A DNA stretch of 64,000 bases, taken from Cryoendolithus antarcticus. Taxonomy: Eukaryota > Ascomycota > Dothideomycetes > Cladosporiales > Cladosporiaceae. The stretch covers positions 270,785 through 334,784 of the forward strand of contig NAJO01000046.1 in the NCBI GenBank assembly GCA_002077065.1, in the 5' to 3' direction. Under the pieces are notes generated by a model that saw only the letters and a program-made list of their open reading frames with translations, had not been told where the DNA came from and did no database searches. The translations under genes were made by a program, and so were the position numbers. This document shows, piece after piece, positions 44,361 through 55,533 of this stretch. Each line of letters begins with the position of its first letter. The first letter of the stretch is position 1.

Positions 44361-45001
44361 GTCATGGGAAGTCGATGATGGTCAATGATCGTTGTACAGT
44401 GCTATTACGCGACTTGCACGCGCGGTCACGTGCACCGTTGACCTTCTCGCTTGTGCAAGCTCCTCCAAGCTTGTCATTGATTGCGGGCATTGGCGGGGCA
44501 ACTGCGAACAGCCGCTTTATGAGACGAGGACGACGAGCAGGATCTTCGTTGGGCGTCGTAAGGCGATCGATGAGAGCCCAGTAAAGATTACAAGTGCTGG
44601 GGTAAGGATCCACGAGGAGCTACGATACGGTCGCGATCTCTCACAGGCGTCAGATGTGCCCAGGTAAGCGCAAACAAATGCTGCAACCATGAGGCTGGGG
44701 TGGACTTCGAGGATACAACCTTGATTGCCATGCCGCTATGGCGCACTTGTCCGGCCAGAATCTCACGGCGCTCTTCCTTCTCTACCTCTCTCATATCCAT
44801 TGCCATCTACTGTTTTCCATTCCACCACTTCGCTCATTGACTTCTACTGCGCAACGAAGCAGACCTTGAGCGACCGATCATAGTGCATATGCCATAGCGC
44901 AAGCCGGACACTAGGGCTGCACATCAAACAAGCATTGCGAGACGAGCTTCATGCTCTAGCTAGATCGTCTTACCACGTCTCTATGAGACTGCGAGTCTAG
45001 G
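44361..45001. other. intergenic region upstream of STN1
   Basis: About 640 bp between divergent starts. Minus-strand frames at 44362-44613 and 44588-44806 were considered and not accepted as a gene. Confidence 0.4.
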
Positions 45002-45730
45002 ATGGCACCTTGCCTATCACTCGCAGCCTTGCCCGCTGGTCTCGTGACTCTTGTGCTTCTCTCCGCGCAATGCGCCGCCCAGACATATGTCTCTGGGACC
45101 TTTCAGGCTGCAGTCTGGGCGCAAGGCGGTCAACTACAAAGCGCAGCACAAGTCCAATGTCCTGCGGGCTATCCAACATCTTGCGGCTCAATAGGTGAAC
45201 CAGACTAGTACGCCCCTCGACGACTGTCCAGCATTGAAGCGTTGCGCTAACCTCATCTACCCAGCTGTTGTCCCTCCTCCTTCACCTGCGCCTACACAAC
45301 GAACAAAGTAGTTGGCTGCTGTTCATCAGGCCAAACCTGCAGCGGGTCCATAGGTGGCTCAGGCGGCTACCAGCCCTCCTCCTGGTACTCGTCTACCTAT
45401 GTCGCTCCCACAACCTACCAAACCTACTACACCCCACCCGCGACAACGACGAATTATGGCGGCGTGATAGTGGGCGGCGCCGCGGCGACGACAGTGTACC
45501 AGTACCCGACTACGACGCACCCGGCGACGACGGTGATATATGCTGGGAACTTCTGCACAACCATAACTGCTGTTGGACCGAACCTGCCTACGACTGCTGG
45601 AGTGGCGTGTGGAGTTGCGCTTATCGTGGCGCCGAGTGAAGGGAGGAGGGAGGGAGTGGGATGGAGCGTACTCGGAGTGGTATTGGGGATGCAAACACTG
45701 GGGGGATTGGTTCTGGGATGGCGGAGATGA
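45002..45730 (+). CDS. small secreted Cys-containing protein with C-terminal hydrophobic tail
   Basis: Exons 45002-45207 and 45265-45730 encode 223 residues. The intron (57 nt) has a textbook GCTAAC branch site and CCCAG acceptor, and joins GEPDY to CCPSSFTC. A signal peptide is clear (LAALPAGLVTLVLLSAQCAAQ). The mature part has a cysteine-rich segment (CPAGYPTSCG, YCCPSSFTC, VVGCCSSGQTC) followed by a Tyr/Thr/Ser/Pro-rich stalk. It ends in a hydrophobic segment (SVLGVVLGMQTLGGLVLGW) followed only by RR, consistent with a GPI-anchor signal or a single membrane pass. The likely site is the cell surface or wall. Such proteins include adhesins and effector-like wall proteins; no specific function is claimed. 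Confidence 0.78.
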
Positions 45731-46231
45731 GGAGAACATGACGTTGTGTTCCTGGCATTTGGGAGGTGTTTTGATGAGTTTTGGGATCGGTGGATGACTT
45801 GATGTGGCTTGAGAAACACCATGGGCGAATGTACAGATCACGGCTGGAGATAATGTACAAATGTTGCAATACGTTGTTTGGCGCACTCATCGGTGCCTTG
45901 TACTCTGCAAGGGATCATGGAGGTACCGTTAGGAGTGACATGCTGCTCGCACCACAATCCGACGACCGTAGTCTGTCGGAGAGTCTTTCTTGGAAATTCC
46001 TATTGAGTAGCCTCGGCACCCTTTGAATGTGTGTGTACTGATCGATTGCCCTGTGCCTTGGACAATATTATTTCCAAGGTTCTGCCAATATGGGATCTGC
46101 ATGGCGTCCTTGATCCGAGACTATGACGTTTCAACATGGTTTGCTCTCACGCGTCGTTAACCGACTCGCGACCGACGTGACCATTAGCCTTTGAAAGACA
46201 AGAATGCTTTGCTAACACCGCGCCCACGATC
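45731..46231. other. intergenic region
   Basis: About 500 bp; no feature recognised. Confidence 0.45.
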
Positions 46232-47797
46232 ATGGAGTCCGTCATCTCCCGCCTTATTGTCCAGTCCGCTCCGCGCGCGAGGAGGCGGTCTGCCGCCATC
46301 CTTTCTGACCATCGAAAGCTTGCCTTCACCACATTCCGGGCTCGATCAATCGAACAGCCGAACAAGAATCCGTTTGGTGTTCCAGGTAACGCAGCAGCGT
46401 CCTACGCGCAGCCCGCAGCAAATGTCTCCCAGAATGTCTACAGCGAGGAGAAAGACCACTTCGCACGCGTGGAAGCGCAATCGAAAGCAAAGCAACGCAC
46501 TTCGCCGTGGATGCGCGAAGGCTCAGACGTCCCGCCAGTCCGTCGAAAGCGCAGTGCTGGCGCGATGACCAAGGGCAAACTCCTCACGACTCCGTCGCGC
46601 ATGCTAAAGTTTATCTTGCCACTGAGCACCAGGGACGGGAACTCGGATCGCAAGGATGTCGAGCCTCTGGCGTTGCTAGTGCATCCTCAGCAGCCACTTA
46701 GCTATCTCGAACGGCTCGTGCAGAGCGAGCTGCCGGTCATGGAGGACGGACGAGCGCCGAGCGTGACGTTCAGGGCCGAGGACAGTGGTGAGAGCGAGGG
46801 CAAGAAGGCAGTGGAGCAGGATGAAGAAGCCGAGAAAGAGGATGAGGAGTCGCAGGAGCAGGAGGAAGATCTGGCCGAGGGCGCGGAGAGCATGAAGATT
46901 GACGGCAAAGTCGTGAAGATGGGCAAGATCAGTGCAGCGACGAAGGGAGACGAAGCAGTGCCAGCGCATGGACACGTGAACGCTGCTCAGCCGGGTTCTG
47001 ACGCTGCGAAAGCTATAGAGCAGAGCCAGGAGGACAAGGACCCAGCACACGCGAACTTCGTACGATGGTCGCCTAGCACGGAAATTGGAGACTTCATCCG
47101 TGATGCTGCGAGGGGAAAGGAGTTCGCTGTAGACATTCAAAACTCACCGCCGATATATGTAGGTGTGCCGAGCTTCGCTGACAGGACGTACTACTTGCGG
47201 ATGCGGCTGCGGAAGACTGCTACGCGAATTTCAGCTATGGCGGATGTGAAGAAGGAAAGTGACGACCTTGCGCAGAAAGCAGCCAAAAGGGTGGCACAGG
47301 GTGGATTTGCAGGCTTGATAGGATGGTGGGGAGTTGGTGAGCACACTTGACTATCTCCATGCTTCCTTGGTGGGATCTGCTAATACATTTGCCCAGTTTA
47401 CTACCTAACATTCAAGACCGACCTTGGCTGGGACGTCATGGAGCCAGTGACCTACCTCGTCGGTCTTTCGGGTCTGATAGGTGGCTACATGTGGTTTCTC
47501 TACCACAACCGCGAAGTCTCCTACCGCAGCGCCATGAACTTCACCGTCTCGCGGCGCCAGTCGCAATTGTATGAACAGAAGGGATTTGATCTGGCGAAGT
47601 GGGAGATGCTGGTAGAGGAAGGGAACCGCTTGCGAAGAGAGATCAAGTTGGTCGCGGAGGAGTATGATGTGGAGTGGGATGAGACGAGAGATGAGGGGGA
47701 TGAGAAGGTGAGAGAGGCGCTGCGTAAGGAGAGGCAGAAGAAGGGAGGGAAGGATGGGAAGGGCAAGGACAAGAAGGAGGATGAAGAGGACGATTGA
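46232..47797 (+). CDS. MCU: mitochondrial calcium uniporter (MCU) pore subunit
   Basis: Exons 46232-47336 and 47397-47797 encode 501 residues. An Arg-rich N-terminus ([17 protein letters not shown]) is a mitochondrial targeting signal. The matrix N-domain follows, with a long acidic Glu-rich insert at about residues 190-220. The channel signature W-D-V-M-E-P-V-T-Y, with D381 and E384 as selectivity-filter residues, sits between TM1 ([16 protein letters not shown]) and TM2 ([20 protein letters not shown]). The second helix is followed by a coiled coil and a highly basic Lys-rich tail. The intron (60 nt, GTGAGC donor, CTAATA branch, CCCAG acceptor) splits the Val of WWGVVYYL. The product is expected in the inner membrane, driving Ca2+ uptake. 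No MICU regulator gene is in the window. Confidence 0.93.
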
Positions 47798-49605
47798 AGG
47801 ATTGCGTCGGTGTGTATAGCGCGAATGCGGTTGTCTTTGGCATAGCGGCGAGATACCCTTCAGATGTTGCAATTCGATCTAAACGTATATCTCGTCAACT
47901 CAAATATCGAAGCTCATGTAACTCCATGATTTGAGTAGGTGCGCGTCAAATCGTACTTGCCCGCCGTGATGTCGCTGCTGCCTCGGGGTGGACATCATGC
48001 GTCCTCATCATCATCACAGTCCCATTGTCCGTGTGCGACCTCTCAAACGCCGGCTGTCGCACGACAACGCTCGGCGGCCGGTCTGGGTACATGCAGGTGT
48101 CGCTCTTCACATCCACAGTCGCACACGAGCGGTCAGTCGGCGTCGTTGACAGCCGCAATTTCGCGCCTGTTACCACTCGGGTTGCCAGTCGACAGATACA
48201 GTGACAGGGCCAGAACTCGGCCGGCAGTCGTCGTAGACTTCTTTGACATACAGTACCGGACAAGGGGACTACGCAACCCGGTTACCAGGCCTTCCCATGT
48301 CTCAAAAGCTCCGAGATCCGATCGTCACCGGGTCCCTGGTCAGATACCAGAAACACTTGGTCTGTGTCTCGACAAGGGCTGCAAAGTGAATCAAACATCC
48401 CAGAACCTCAGCGTGTGAATCTGTGACACAATGGTGCCTGACTTTACCCTTTCAAACGGACTCGCTCGGCCTAGCAACAATCGCGCAGCCAAACAAACAA
48501 ACAATCCTCCGAGCCGGGGATTTCTCGTATTGCCTTTCGCAGACGGTGCCGCGAACGTGGCCGCGTGGCGCGAGGCGCGAAGTCAAAGTTACCGGCGATG
48601 CTCTGCAACGACCGCATATGGTTTACGGCGTCTTTCGCATGGCGAGATGATTGAGATTGCGCGAAGCCTATTTGCTCGCCAGGATGATGGCGATTAGAGC
48701 GGGTACCTGGCGGCAAGACCGGCCGAGCCCGGATTGGTGCGATGTGGCACTGGGCTCGGTCAAGCTTTGAGGCGTTGGGCATGTGCATCGGCTCGACGTG
48801 CCCTGTAGTGCTGGTGGGATCATCGGAGTGTTGTTGTTGTCTGCTGATGACGGTCAGTGGAAGTAGGTGAGAGGTCTCTGGCGGAAGCATTGTGACCAGC
48901 GCCAGGCGTCCGCTGAGTACTGTACGAACTTAAGATCTGCACGCCGAGCAAGACAAACCACGCTACCAACGCCATCAAGCATCCGCGACGGTCGGTCAGG
49001 CCTCGTCGTCGCCGAAACCCGAAGCGAAACTAGGTCGACATCACCCCACTTCGACTCACTAGCCGCCTTACAAAAGCAGCATTCCAACGCTATTTGCACC
49101 TCAGCCTACGTTGCCAGGTGAACATCAGACCCTCTTCCAACTCCACCGCATTGGCAGAGACTACGGCGCGATCGGGGTATATTTCACTCTCTTCCAGTAT
49201 TATAACACTCTCTCAATCTGAAACAAGTCATCCCTTTGCTCCTCTACCACACTCGTGGGCCCTGTCACTTCCTGCAAGCCATAGCGGTCTTGCATGTACT
49301 ACCACTCTTGTCCATATCCGTACTCAAGATTCTCAAGCCTTGTCCCCCTTGTGCAGATCCTGTACCACTCTATCTACCTCTCCCTCCCCTAGTATCCCTG
49401 CCCGAACAAACAGCAGCCGCCGCCACGCCGTAGGGCATCAACACATACTGTCTGTCAGAGGACAGCCGGCGGTATCACAAGACGTCAACGTCAACTGCGC
49501 GAAGGCGCACAAGTCAATACTGAAAAAGGCCAAGTGTTCCCCAATCCCCACAGTCTGTGTTGCTGGACTCACTGACGATTACAGGAACAGTACTTCCATC
49601 CAAGC
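47798..49605. other. 1.8-kb intergenic region upstream of GH81 gene
   Basis: The longest gene-free stretch in the window. The ORFs in it (for example 48431-48697) have arbitrary composition. The 3' part (49120-49440) is pyrimidine-rich with a TATA-like TATTATAA near 49197, compatible with a promoter and leader for the secreted glucanase. No repeat or RNA gene recognised. Confidence 0.45.
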
Positions 49606-52600
49606 ATGGCGAGGCTTCGTGCGAGTCTGCGGACTCCCCAAGTCGTCCCTGCACTAGTGCTCCTACTGCAAGCCCAACAAGCACTGGCCCATCCGTTCGT
49701 GTACCGAAGAGATCCGAACAATGGCACTGGAGCTCGGCCACAGCTTGCACCGCAGAATGCCGTGCCGCAGTCGATCGAGGGTCTAGAGACGACATCACGG
49801 CCTTCGACGACTTGCACCACTGTCACAGGGTGGCATACGACGTACACCATCTCCCAAATCCTGGATGGACAACTTCAAGCTCCTGGGTTTGGTTCAACCT
49901 CCCTACCGGACAAGTCGGTGGTGACGACCAGCACCTCGGAAGCCTTGGTGACTACCGAGACGACGATAGTTGAGGGGGTGACTGTCACCTCCACGGCGAC
50001 TAGAGAGGTGACGTCCACGATCTCGTCCACCATTGAGGCGGATACTGCAGCGACGTCAGCTGCGCCAGCTAGCTCGACTTCATCTACGATCAGTTCTACA
50101 TCCGCTTTGGCGGCGGAAGTGTCCAGCTCGTTATTGTCCTCGTCCTCCTCGCCTACGTCTTCCTCTGCTTCGAATGCGACCACTCCGTCGTCTACGAGTG
50201 AGCCATCGTCTTCGACTAGTTCTACTACTGTGACAACATCGTCGACGACTCCTGCATCTGTCGAGGCATCGCCAACACCAACACCATCAACATCGACAAC
50301 ATTGTTGGATGTAACAGAAGCTAGTACGACAGTTGCTGCGTCGACCATACTGTCCACAACAACCATTGTGGTCTCCACCAGTGTTCCGGACATCTCGCTG
50401 ACTTCTCTGACGACATCCGCGATACAGACTGCAACAGTGCCCGTTTTGACGAACACTACTGGCATTATCCAGACCTCGCTTGAAGCAGGAGGCAACCCAA
50501 CGACTGTACCCTTCCCAACATCGGTCGTCAACGTCACTTCGTCGTTGTCACTAGTGGACACAAGCACTCTGCAGAGCGTGGTACCGACGAACACTGCGAA
50601 CATCACTAGCATCACGGCCAGCGATATCTTCCGAGCTATCGCGACAAGCGCGCCGCCACCGCAGATCACAAGCCGCAGTGATCACCCAGTTCCGCAGAAA
50701 GGAATCCAGCCTCAGAGTGAACGCATCGGGACCAACAGCTTCCACGCCAACCTCTTCCTTGCCGACCAAGCCTACCCAGTGTACACATTCCCATACTCGG
50801 TATCCTGGTCCAATGGAACTGGTCAGACTGGGAGCTACGGTATGGCAGTATCGCACACTGAACGCAACCAGCTAGCTTTCGGCGCGGACGAGCCGAACAC
50901 GGGTGCATGGAAGTTCTATGCTAACCCCATCGGCATTCAGTCCGTTGTGCTATCTGCCACTCAACTTGGGCAAGGCACGAAGTTGACGACTGACTCCCTG
51001 ACCTCGTTCTCGGTGAATGTCAACTTGACCCCAGGTGGCGCCTCCAGTCCGGCCGTCTCGTTTCCACTGGTCCAGGGCATGGGCTTCATGACTGGAAGCT
51101 ATCACGGCAGTACCCCTACTGTGTCGTCAGGCATTGGCATCAACAGCATCACCTATGGTGGCGCGCTTGCCGGCAATGCAGTGTACAAGTACCGTATGGC
51201 GCTCGCCAACGGCTTCACTTGGCTGATCTATGTCACCCCAGAGACGACCAACTACAATGTCAACTCCTTCACGCTGCTGAGTGCGAACACTGTCCAAGGA
51301 CCTTCGGGCTTCAACGGCTACATTCAAGTCGCGAAGATCCCTGGAGGCAACTCGGATGCAGAGAGCATCTACGACAGCGCAGCTGGAGCCTACCCGTTCT
51401 CGACAACTGTGTCCGGTGCCGTCGAGGGTAGTGGAGGTAGCTACTCTCTGACATTCAATAAGACTGGCATGCAGACTCAAGAGCTGCTCATGTTCGCATT
51501 GCCTCATCATGTTGAGTCGTTTGCGCAGTCCACCGCCAACGGCGTCACATCGCTCCAACTGATGACGACCACCAAAGGCTTCGGTACTGCAGTCCGCGCC
51601 GACAGCTGGACCCTGGTAGAAGACGACCTGCCGATTGACATGAGCTTTGCTCCCTGGCGCGCTGGACAAGGAAGCATCGCCTCCGTCTCCTCCGCTGCCA
51701 CAGCTCTCATCAACCAAGTCGGCGCCGCCGAGCTCAATCAGAACATCACCCTCCAGACAGACCTGGATAGTATGTACTACTCTGGCAAAGGCTTCGCCAA
51801 GTTCGCTGCCCTGATCTACACTCTGCACGACATCGGCGGCGACAAGACACTGGCGCTGACCGGACTGCTGGAACTGGAGAATGCTCTCGCGACCTTCGTC
51901 AACAATCAACAGCCCTACCCTCTTGTCTTTGACTCGAAGTGGGGCGGCGTGGTCAGCTCTGCTACCTTCGCTACAGGCGACTCTGGCCTTGATTTCGGCA
52001 ACACGTACTACAATGACCACCATTTCCACTACGGCTACTTTGTCTACGCCGCGGCCGTCATTGGATATCTCGACCCTACATGGCTCACGAAAGGCACCAA
52101 CAAAGCCTGGATTGACACACTGGTACGCGACTTTGCCAATCCGGTGACCAATGACCCGGACTTTCCATTTTCCCGCAACTTTGACTGGTTCCATGGTCAC
52201 TCTTGGGCAGCTGGGCTTTTCGCAAGCGCGGACGGGAAGAACCAGGAGTCCTCGTCTGAAGACACCATGGCCTCCTACGCCATCAAGATGTGGGGTAAGA
52301 TCACCGACGACACCGCCATGGAGGCGCGCGGGAATCTCATGCTGTCTATTCAAGCACGCTCACTGAGGCACTACTATCTCTACACCAATGACAACACCGT
52401 CGAGCCCGCGCAATTTATCGGCAACAAAGCCGCCGGAATTCTCTTCGAGAACAAGATCGACCACACGACGTACTTCGGCACCAATATCGAGTATATTGAG
52501 GGCATCCACATGATCCCGCTTATGCCGTTCTCGACTTTCACGCGCAACGCGACGTTCGTGCAGCAGGAGTGGGATACGTACTTCTCCAACGGACGCATCA

Positions 52601-52899
52601 ACAGTATCACTGGCGGCTGGAGAGGGCTGCTGATAGCGAACCAAGCCATCATCGACCCGCAGGCAAGCTACAACTTCTTCTCGGGTTCGGACGGACTATA
52701 CCAAGATAGCTTTCTGGATGGCGGCGCGAGTCGAACGTGGTATCTCGCCTATTCCGCCGGGCTTGGAGGTGCGCCGGCGGGATCGAAGGTGAAGAGAGAG
52801 GATATCCTGGAAGTTGAGCAGGAGACAATGGAGGCGCCGATTGAGGCTAAGACGCGCAGGGGGAGTGTCAGTGGACGCACACGGTACTCAACTCGGTAG
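49606..52899 (+). CDS. GH81 endo-1,3-beta-glucanase, secreted
   Basis: A 1097-residue single-exon protein. A signal peptide (VVPALVLLLQAQQALA) is followed by a low-complexity Ser/Thr-rich stalk of roughly residues 80-350, probably heavily O-glycosylated. The GH81 domain then begins at NSFHANLFLADQAYPVYTFP. Catalytic residues are visible: D804 in NDHHFHYGYF, and E881 and E885 in NQESSSEDTMASYAIKMW. The D-to-E spacing of 77 and the E-to-E spacing of 4 agree with my recollection of the characterised GH81 laminarinase catalytic set. It hydrolyses 1,3-beta-glucan in septum or cell-wall remodelling. ATG 49606 gives the best signal peptide. The C-terminal tail after the domain is short and charged. 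Confidence 0.95.
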   Translation: MARLRASLRTPQVVPALVLLLQAQQALAHPFVYRRDPNNGTGARPQLAPQNAVPQSIEGLETTSRPSTTCTTVTGWHTTYTISQILDGQLQAPGFGSTSLPDKSVVTTSTSEALVTTETTIVEGVTVTSTATREVTSTISSTIEADTAATSAAPASSTSSTISSTSALAAEVSSSLLSSSSSPTSSSASNATTPSSTSEPSSSTSSTTVTTSSTTPASVEASPTPTPSTSTTLLDVTEASTTVAASTILSTTTIVVSTSVPDISLTSLTTSAIQTATVPVLTNTTGIIQTSLEAGGNPTTVPFPTSVVNVTSSLSLVDTSTLQSVVPTNTANITSITASDIFRAIATSAPPPQITSRSDHPVPQKGIQPQSERIGTNSFHANLFLADQAYPVYTFPYSVSWSNGTGQTGSYGMAVSHTERNQLAFGADEPNTGAWKFYANPIGIQSVVLSATQLGQGTKLTTDSLTSFSVNVNLTPGGASSPAVSFPLVQGMGFMTGSYHGSTPTVSSGIGINSITYGGALAGNAVYKYRMALANGFTWLIYVTPETTNYNVNSFTLLSANTVQGPSGFNGYIQVAKIPGGNSDAESIYDSAAGAYPFSTTVSGAVEGSGGSYSLTFNKTGMQTQELLMFALPHHVESFAQSTANGVTSLQLMTTTKGFGTAVRADSWTLVEDDLPIDMSFAPWRAGQGSIASVSSAATALINQVGAAELNQNITLQTDLDSMYYSGKGFAKFAALIYTLHDIGGDKTLALTGLLELENALATFVNNQQPYPLVFDSKWGGVVSSATFATGDSGLDFGNTYYNDHHFHYGYFVYAAAVIGYLDPTWLTKGTNKAWIDTLVRDFANPVTNDPDFPFSRNFDWFHGHSWAAGLFASADGKNQESSSEDTMASYAIKMWGKITDDTAMEARGNLMLSIQARSLRHYYLYTNDNTVEPAQFIGNKAAGILFENKIDHTTYFGTNIEYIEGIHMIPLMPFSTFTRNATFVQQEWDTYFSNGRINSITGGWRGLLIANQAIIDPQASYNFFSGSDGLYQDSFLDGGASRTWYLAYSAGLGGAPAGSKVKREDILEVEQETMEAPIEAKTRRGSVSGRTRYSTR

Positions 52900-53562
52900 A
52901 GGCGGAGGTAAGTAATGATGATGGAGGGTGGGTACTACTAATTCGCAGATTCGAAACGATCGAGACGATGTATGTGGTGTTCAAGGCTGGGACATAGAAG
53001 TATAATAGGATCGCTCAGGCTACGGCAGCGAGCGAGAGGATATAATAATGGGCAAGAACGGGAACGGCTATGATGACTGTATGGGTTGGAGGATTGGGAT
53101 AGACTTGGGATGGGTTGGGATTCGGAACGGTATTTGAGGAGGGAGGAAGTCCGGTGTACATGGAGACGCGCGATGATAACACGGCGGGATGTATGAAGTG
53201 TTGTGAAAGCAAATGACACGGTGCTCGATATGTTGCAAAGTAATTGAATACCGCACTACTATATTGACGAAACTTCCATCGTGCATGATCCTTTCGACCG
53301 TTGTACATGAGATCTCTCAATAGCACTTTGAGTAACGTTGCACTGTTGTGGCGCGGTCGATATCAGCATAAGAGAACTACAGAATTTCGGGGGACTGAAG
53401 TTGATACAACTCGTAAGAATGAGGCACAGCAATAGTGAGGCGGTACAAGTACACGCTACAGAGTGATGCTATTATATCTCAACAGCTCCTTTACTTGGAT
53501 CGCTCAGTTCCTGCCATTAACGCCAACCTCATCAATCCCTGGACCAGCACTGGAGTCTTCAC
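52900..53562. other. convergent 3' region
   Basis: About 660 bp between convergent stops; no feature recognised. Confidence 0.45.
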
Positions 53563-54576
53563 TCACGCCACCTTCACAACCAACTTGCCCCTCACTCTCC
53601 CCGAAGCTAGCCTCTCATACGCCTTACCAGTCTCCTCAAGCGGGTAGACCTTCTCAATCTCCACCTTAACTTTCCCCTCCTTCACAAAGTTCGCCACAAT
53701 CTCGTGCTCCTCGACTTTGCTGGTACACGTGACGAAGCCAAAATGACGCTTTCCCCCTCCTAGGAACGCCGGCAAGAGGTATATCGTCAATATGTTCTTG
53801 ATGACCGAGAACTGGGGACTGCCGGCAATGGTGACGTACTGCTTGCCAGGCTTGAGATACTTGTGAGCCGACCAGTAGAGCTTCGCGTCGGCAAAGACGT
53901 TGTCTATGATGTGATCAAATTGAACGCCGGTGCGAGTAAGTGTCGCGACCACGTCGTTGGTGCGGTAGTCGATCACTTCGTCAGCGCCGAGAGTTTTGAG
54001 GAAGTCGACGTTTGCGCCGGAGCAAGTGGCAGTAATGTGGCAACCGAGCGCTTTGCCGATCTGAATCGTGTTCACGCCGACTCCGCCGCTGCCGCCGTTG
54101 ATGAGCACTCTGTCGCCAGCCTTCACGAACGGCGCAATAGTCTGGTAAGCAGTCAAGCCAGCGATTCCCAGCGTAGCGGCCTGCTCAAGGCTCACGCCTC
54201 GAGGGATCTTGACGACATTGGCTTCCGCACCGATGACATACTCTGCGCAGGCACCAAATGCGGGCAGTTCAGTGTAGCCGTACACTTCGTCGCCGGGTTT
54301 CAGGTTTCGCTGTCTGGACTGCACGACTGTGCCGCTGAAGTCTGAGCCTGGGACACCTTTGGAGAGGAAGCGGCCGATGACAGGAGCTTCGGCGAGCTTG
54401 AGATCGACGGGGTTCAGGGAAGCGTAGGCGACTTTTATGAGGGTGCTGCCTGCTGGTAAGGATTTGGCGCCTTTTGGAAGAGGGTAGGCGTTGTCAATGT
54501 AAATGTTCTTGCCTAAGCCGCCGGAAGTGGACTTCCAGCTTGCGGCGCGCATGGTGTTGCCCAGAGAAGAGGCCAT
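53563..54576 (-). CDS. MDR-family quinone oxidoreductase-like reductase (zinc-independent)
   Basis: A 337-residue single-exon enzyme. An N-terminal GroES-like domain (IKVAYASLNPVDLKL, GSDFSGTVV) is followed by a Rossmann domain with the NADPH loop NGGSGGVGVNTIQIGKALG. The catalytic-zinc cysteine and structural-zinc cysteines of true ADHs are missing, so it belongs with the quinone oxidoreductase/reticulon-4-interacting-protein-like group. That group reduces quinones or enones with NADPH. The frame is open further upstream to 54771, but ATG 54576 is preferred because a TATA box at 54654-54659 lies between the two candidates. Confidence 0.88.
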   Translation of the reverse strand: MASSLGNTMRAASWKSTSGGLGKNIYIDNAYPLPKGAKSLPAGSTLIKVAYASLNPVDLKLAEAPVIGRFLSKGVPGSDFSGTVVQSRQRNLKPGDEVYGYTELPAFGACAEYVIGAEANVVKIPRGVSLEQAATLGIAGLTAYQTIAPFVKAGDRVLINGGSGGVGVNTIQIGKALGCHITATCSGANVDFLKTLGADEVIDYRTNDVVATLTRTGVQFDHIIDNVFADAKLYWSAHKYLKPGKQYVTIAGSPQFSVIKNILTIYLLPAFLGGGKRHFGFVTCTSKVEEHEIVANFVKEGKVKVEIEKVYPLEETGKAYERLASGRVRGKLVVKVA

Positions 54577-55533
54577 TGTGGTGGATGCTTTGGGCGATGA
54601 GTTCAAGGGAAGGGGAATGTGGGCTGTGATGATGGCGGGAGAGTCACTGCTGTTATATAGCGCTGGTGGGGTGACGTCGAGAGAAACGCTGGATGTTTTA
54701 CATTGAACGGGAACAGATTGTGCCGGTGGCATATGTGAGCTCGCTACCATGCACTCCGGCCTCTGGGTCAATCGCGAGCTGCTGACCTAATTGAGACGAG
54801 AACCAAAACGGAGCTATGAGATATGCTGACTGATAGGCTCTTGAGGGCCGGGGATGACGTGCTTCTTTCTCCAATCTCGCCTCAAGTCGACAGCGCTGCC
54901 ATAGTAATGATGATTCCTGCCTCCTGCCTCACACACCTTCCACGAGAAGTATAATGTTAGTCCAACTCGAGGTAGCACAATCCTATCCGACTCGGGGCTA
55001 GCATCCGCGAGATCTCAACCTCGCGGTACCTCGTACGAGGCGGAGTTAGCGTCATATGCACCTAGCCGCAACAAAGTTCTCCCGTCTGCAGCTAGAGTAC
55101 GAGCCGCATTGGGCTTGGAAGGCGAAGGAGAAAGAAGCACCAGTATCAGAAGCTTGTCAGTGATGCTATGAGAAGAAGAGGTTCTACTGCAGTACTACTA
55201 GGCCGCCACTGGAAACATGAAGGACCCAGTGCCCTCATCGTACTCACCGAGAGCGTCATTTTGCGTTTGCTACCTTGGTGAGGAAAGCGTCTGCCAGACA
55301 GCCTTTGTGTCCGACTAGATCCTCCCACTCGTGCTCAAGAGAAAAGGGTCACTTTTGGCAGAACAATCGATCAACGCGTAAAGGAGAAGCTCCGCCTGTC
55401 GAGATTCTCAGACTTCGAGGAAAGTGGAGGTCTCGCAACGATTGGATGTATGCTTACATTGGCTCTGTGCCTGGTATCTGTCGTTTATGTTACACCCACC
55501 CCAATTCTCCTAACCACCCTTCCCTAACAACCC
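54577..55533. other. intergenic region
   Basis: About 960 bp between the MDR gene start and the DUF1275 gene end. Only the TATA box above is recognised. The last 60 bp are C-rich. Confidence 0.45.
54654..54659 (-). promoter_or_regulatory. TATA box of the MDR reductase gene
   Basis: On the minus strand it reads GCTATATAACAG, 78-83 nt upstream of the chosen ATG at 54576. This argues against use of the upstream in-frame start at 54771. Confidence 0.5.

Noticed and set aside
44362..44806. two overlapping minus-strand frames upstream of STN1 (one starts with a good ATG at 44806)
   Set aside because: No intron joins them sensibly and neither resembles a known protein, including TEN1; could be revisited with RNA-seq.
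48431..48697. 88-residue ORF in the long intergenic region
   Set aside because: Arbitrary composition and isolated.
49875..50669. 264-residue antisense ORF over the Ser/Thr stalk
   Set aside because: Val/Asp/Glu low complexity is the exact mirror of the Ser/Thr codons.
51127..52353. 408-residue antisense ORF over the GH81 gene
   Set aside because: Mirrors the high-GC coding strand; composition lacks any fold signature.
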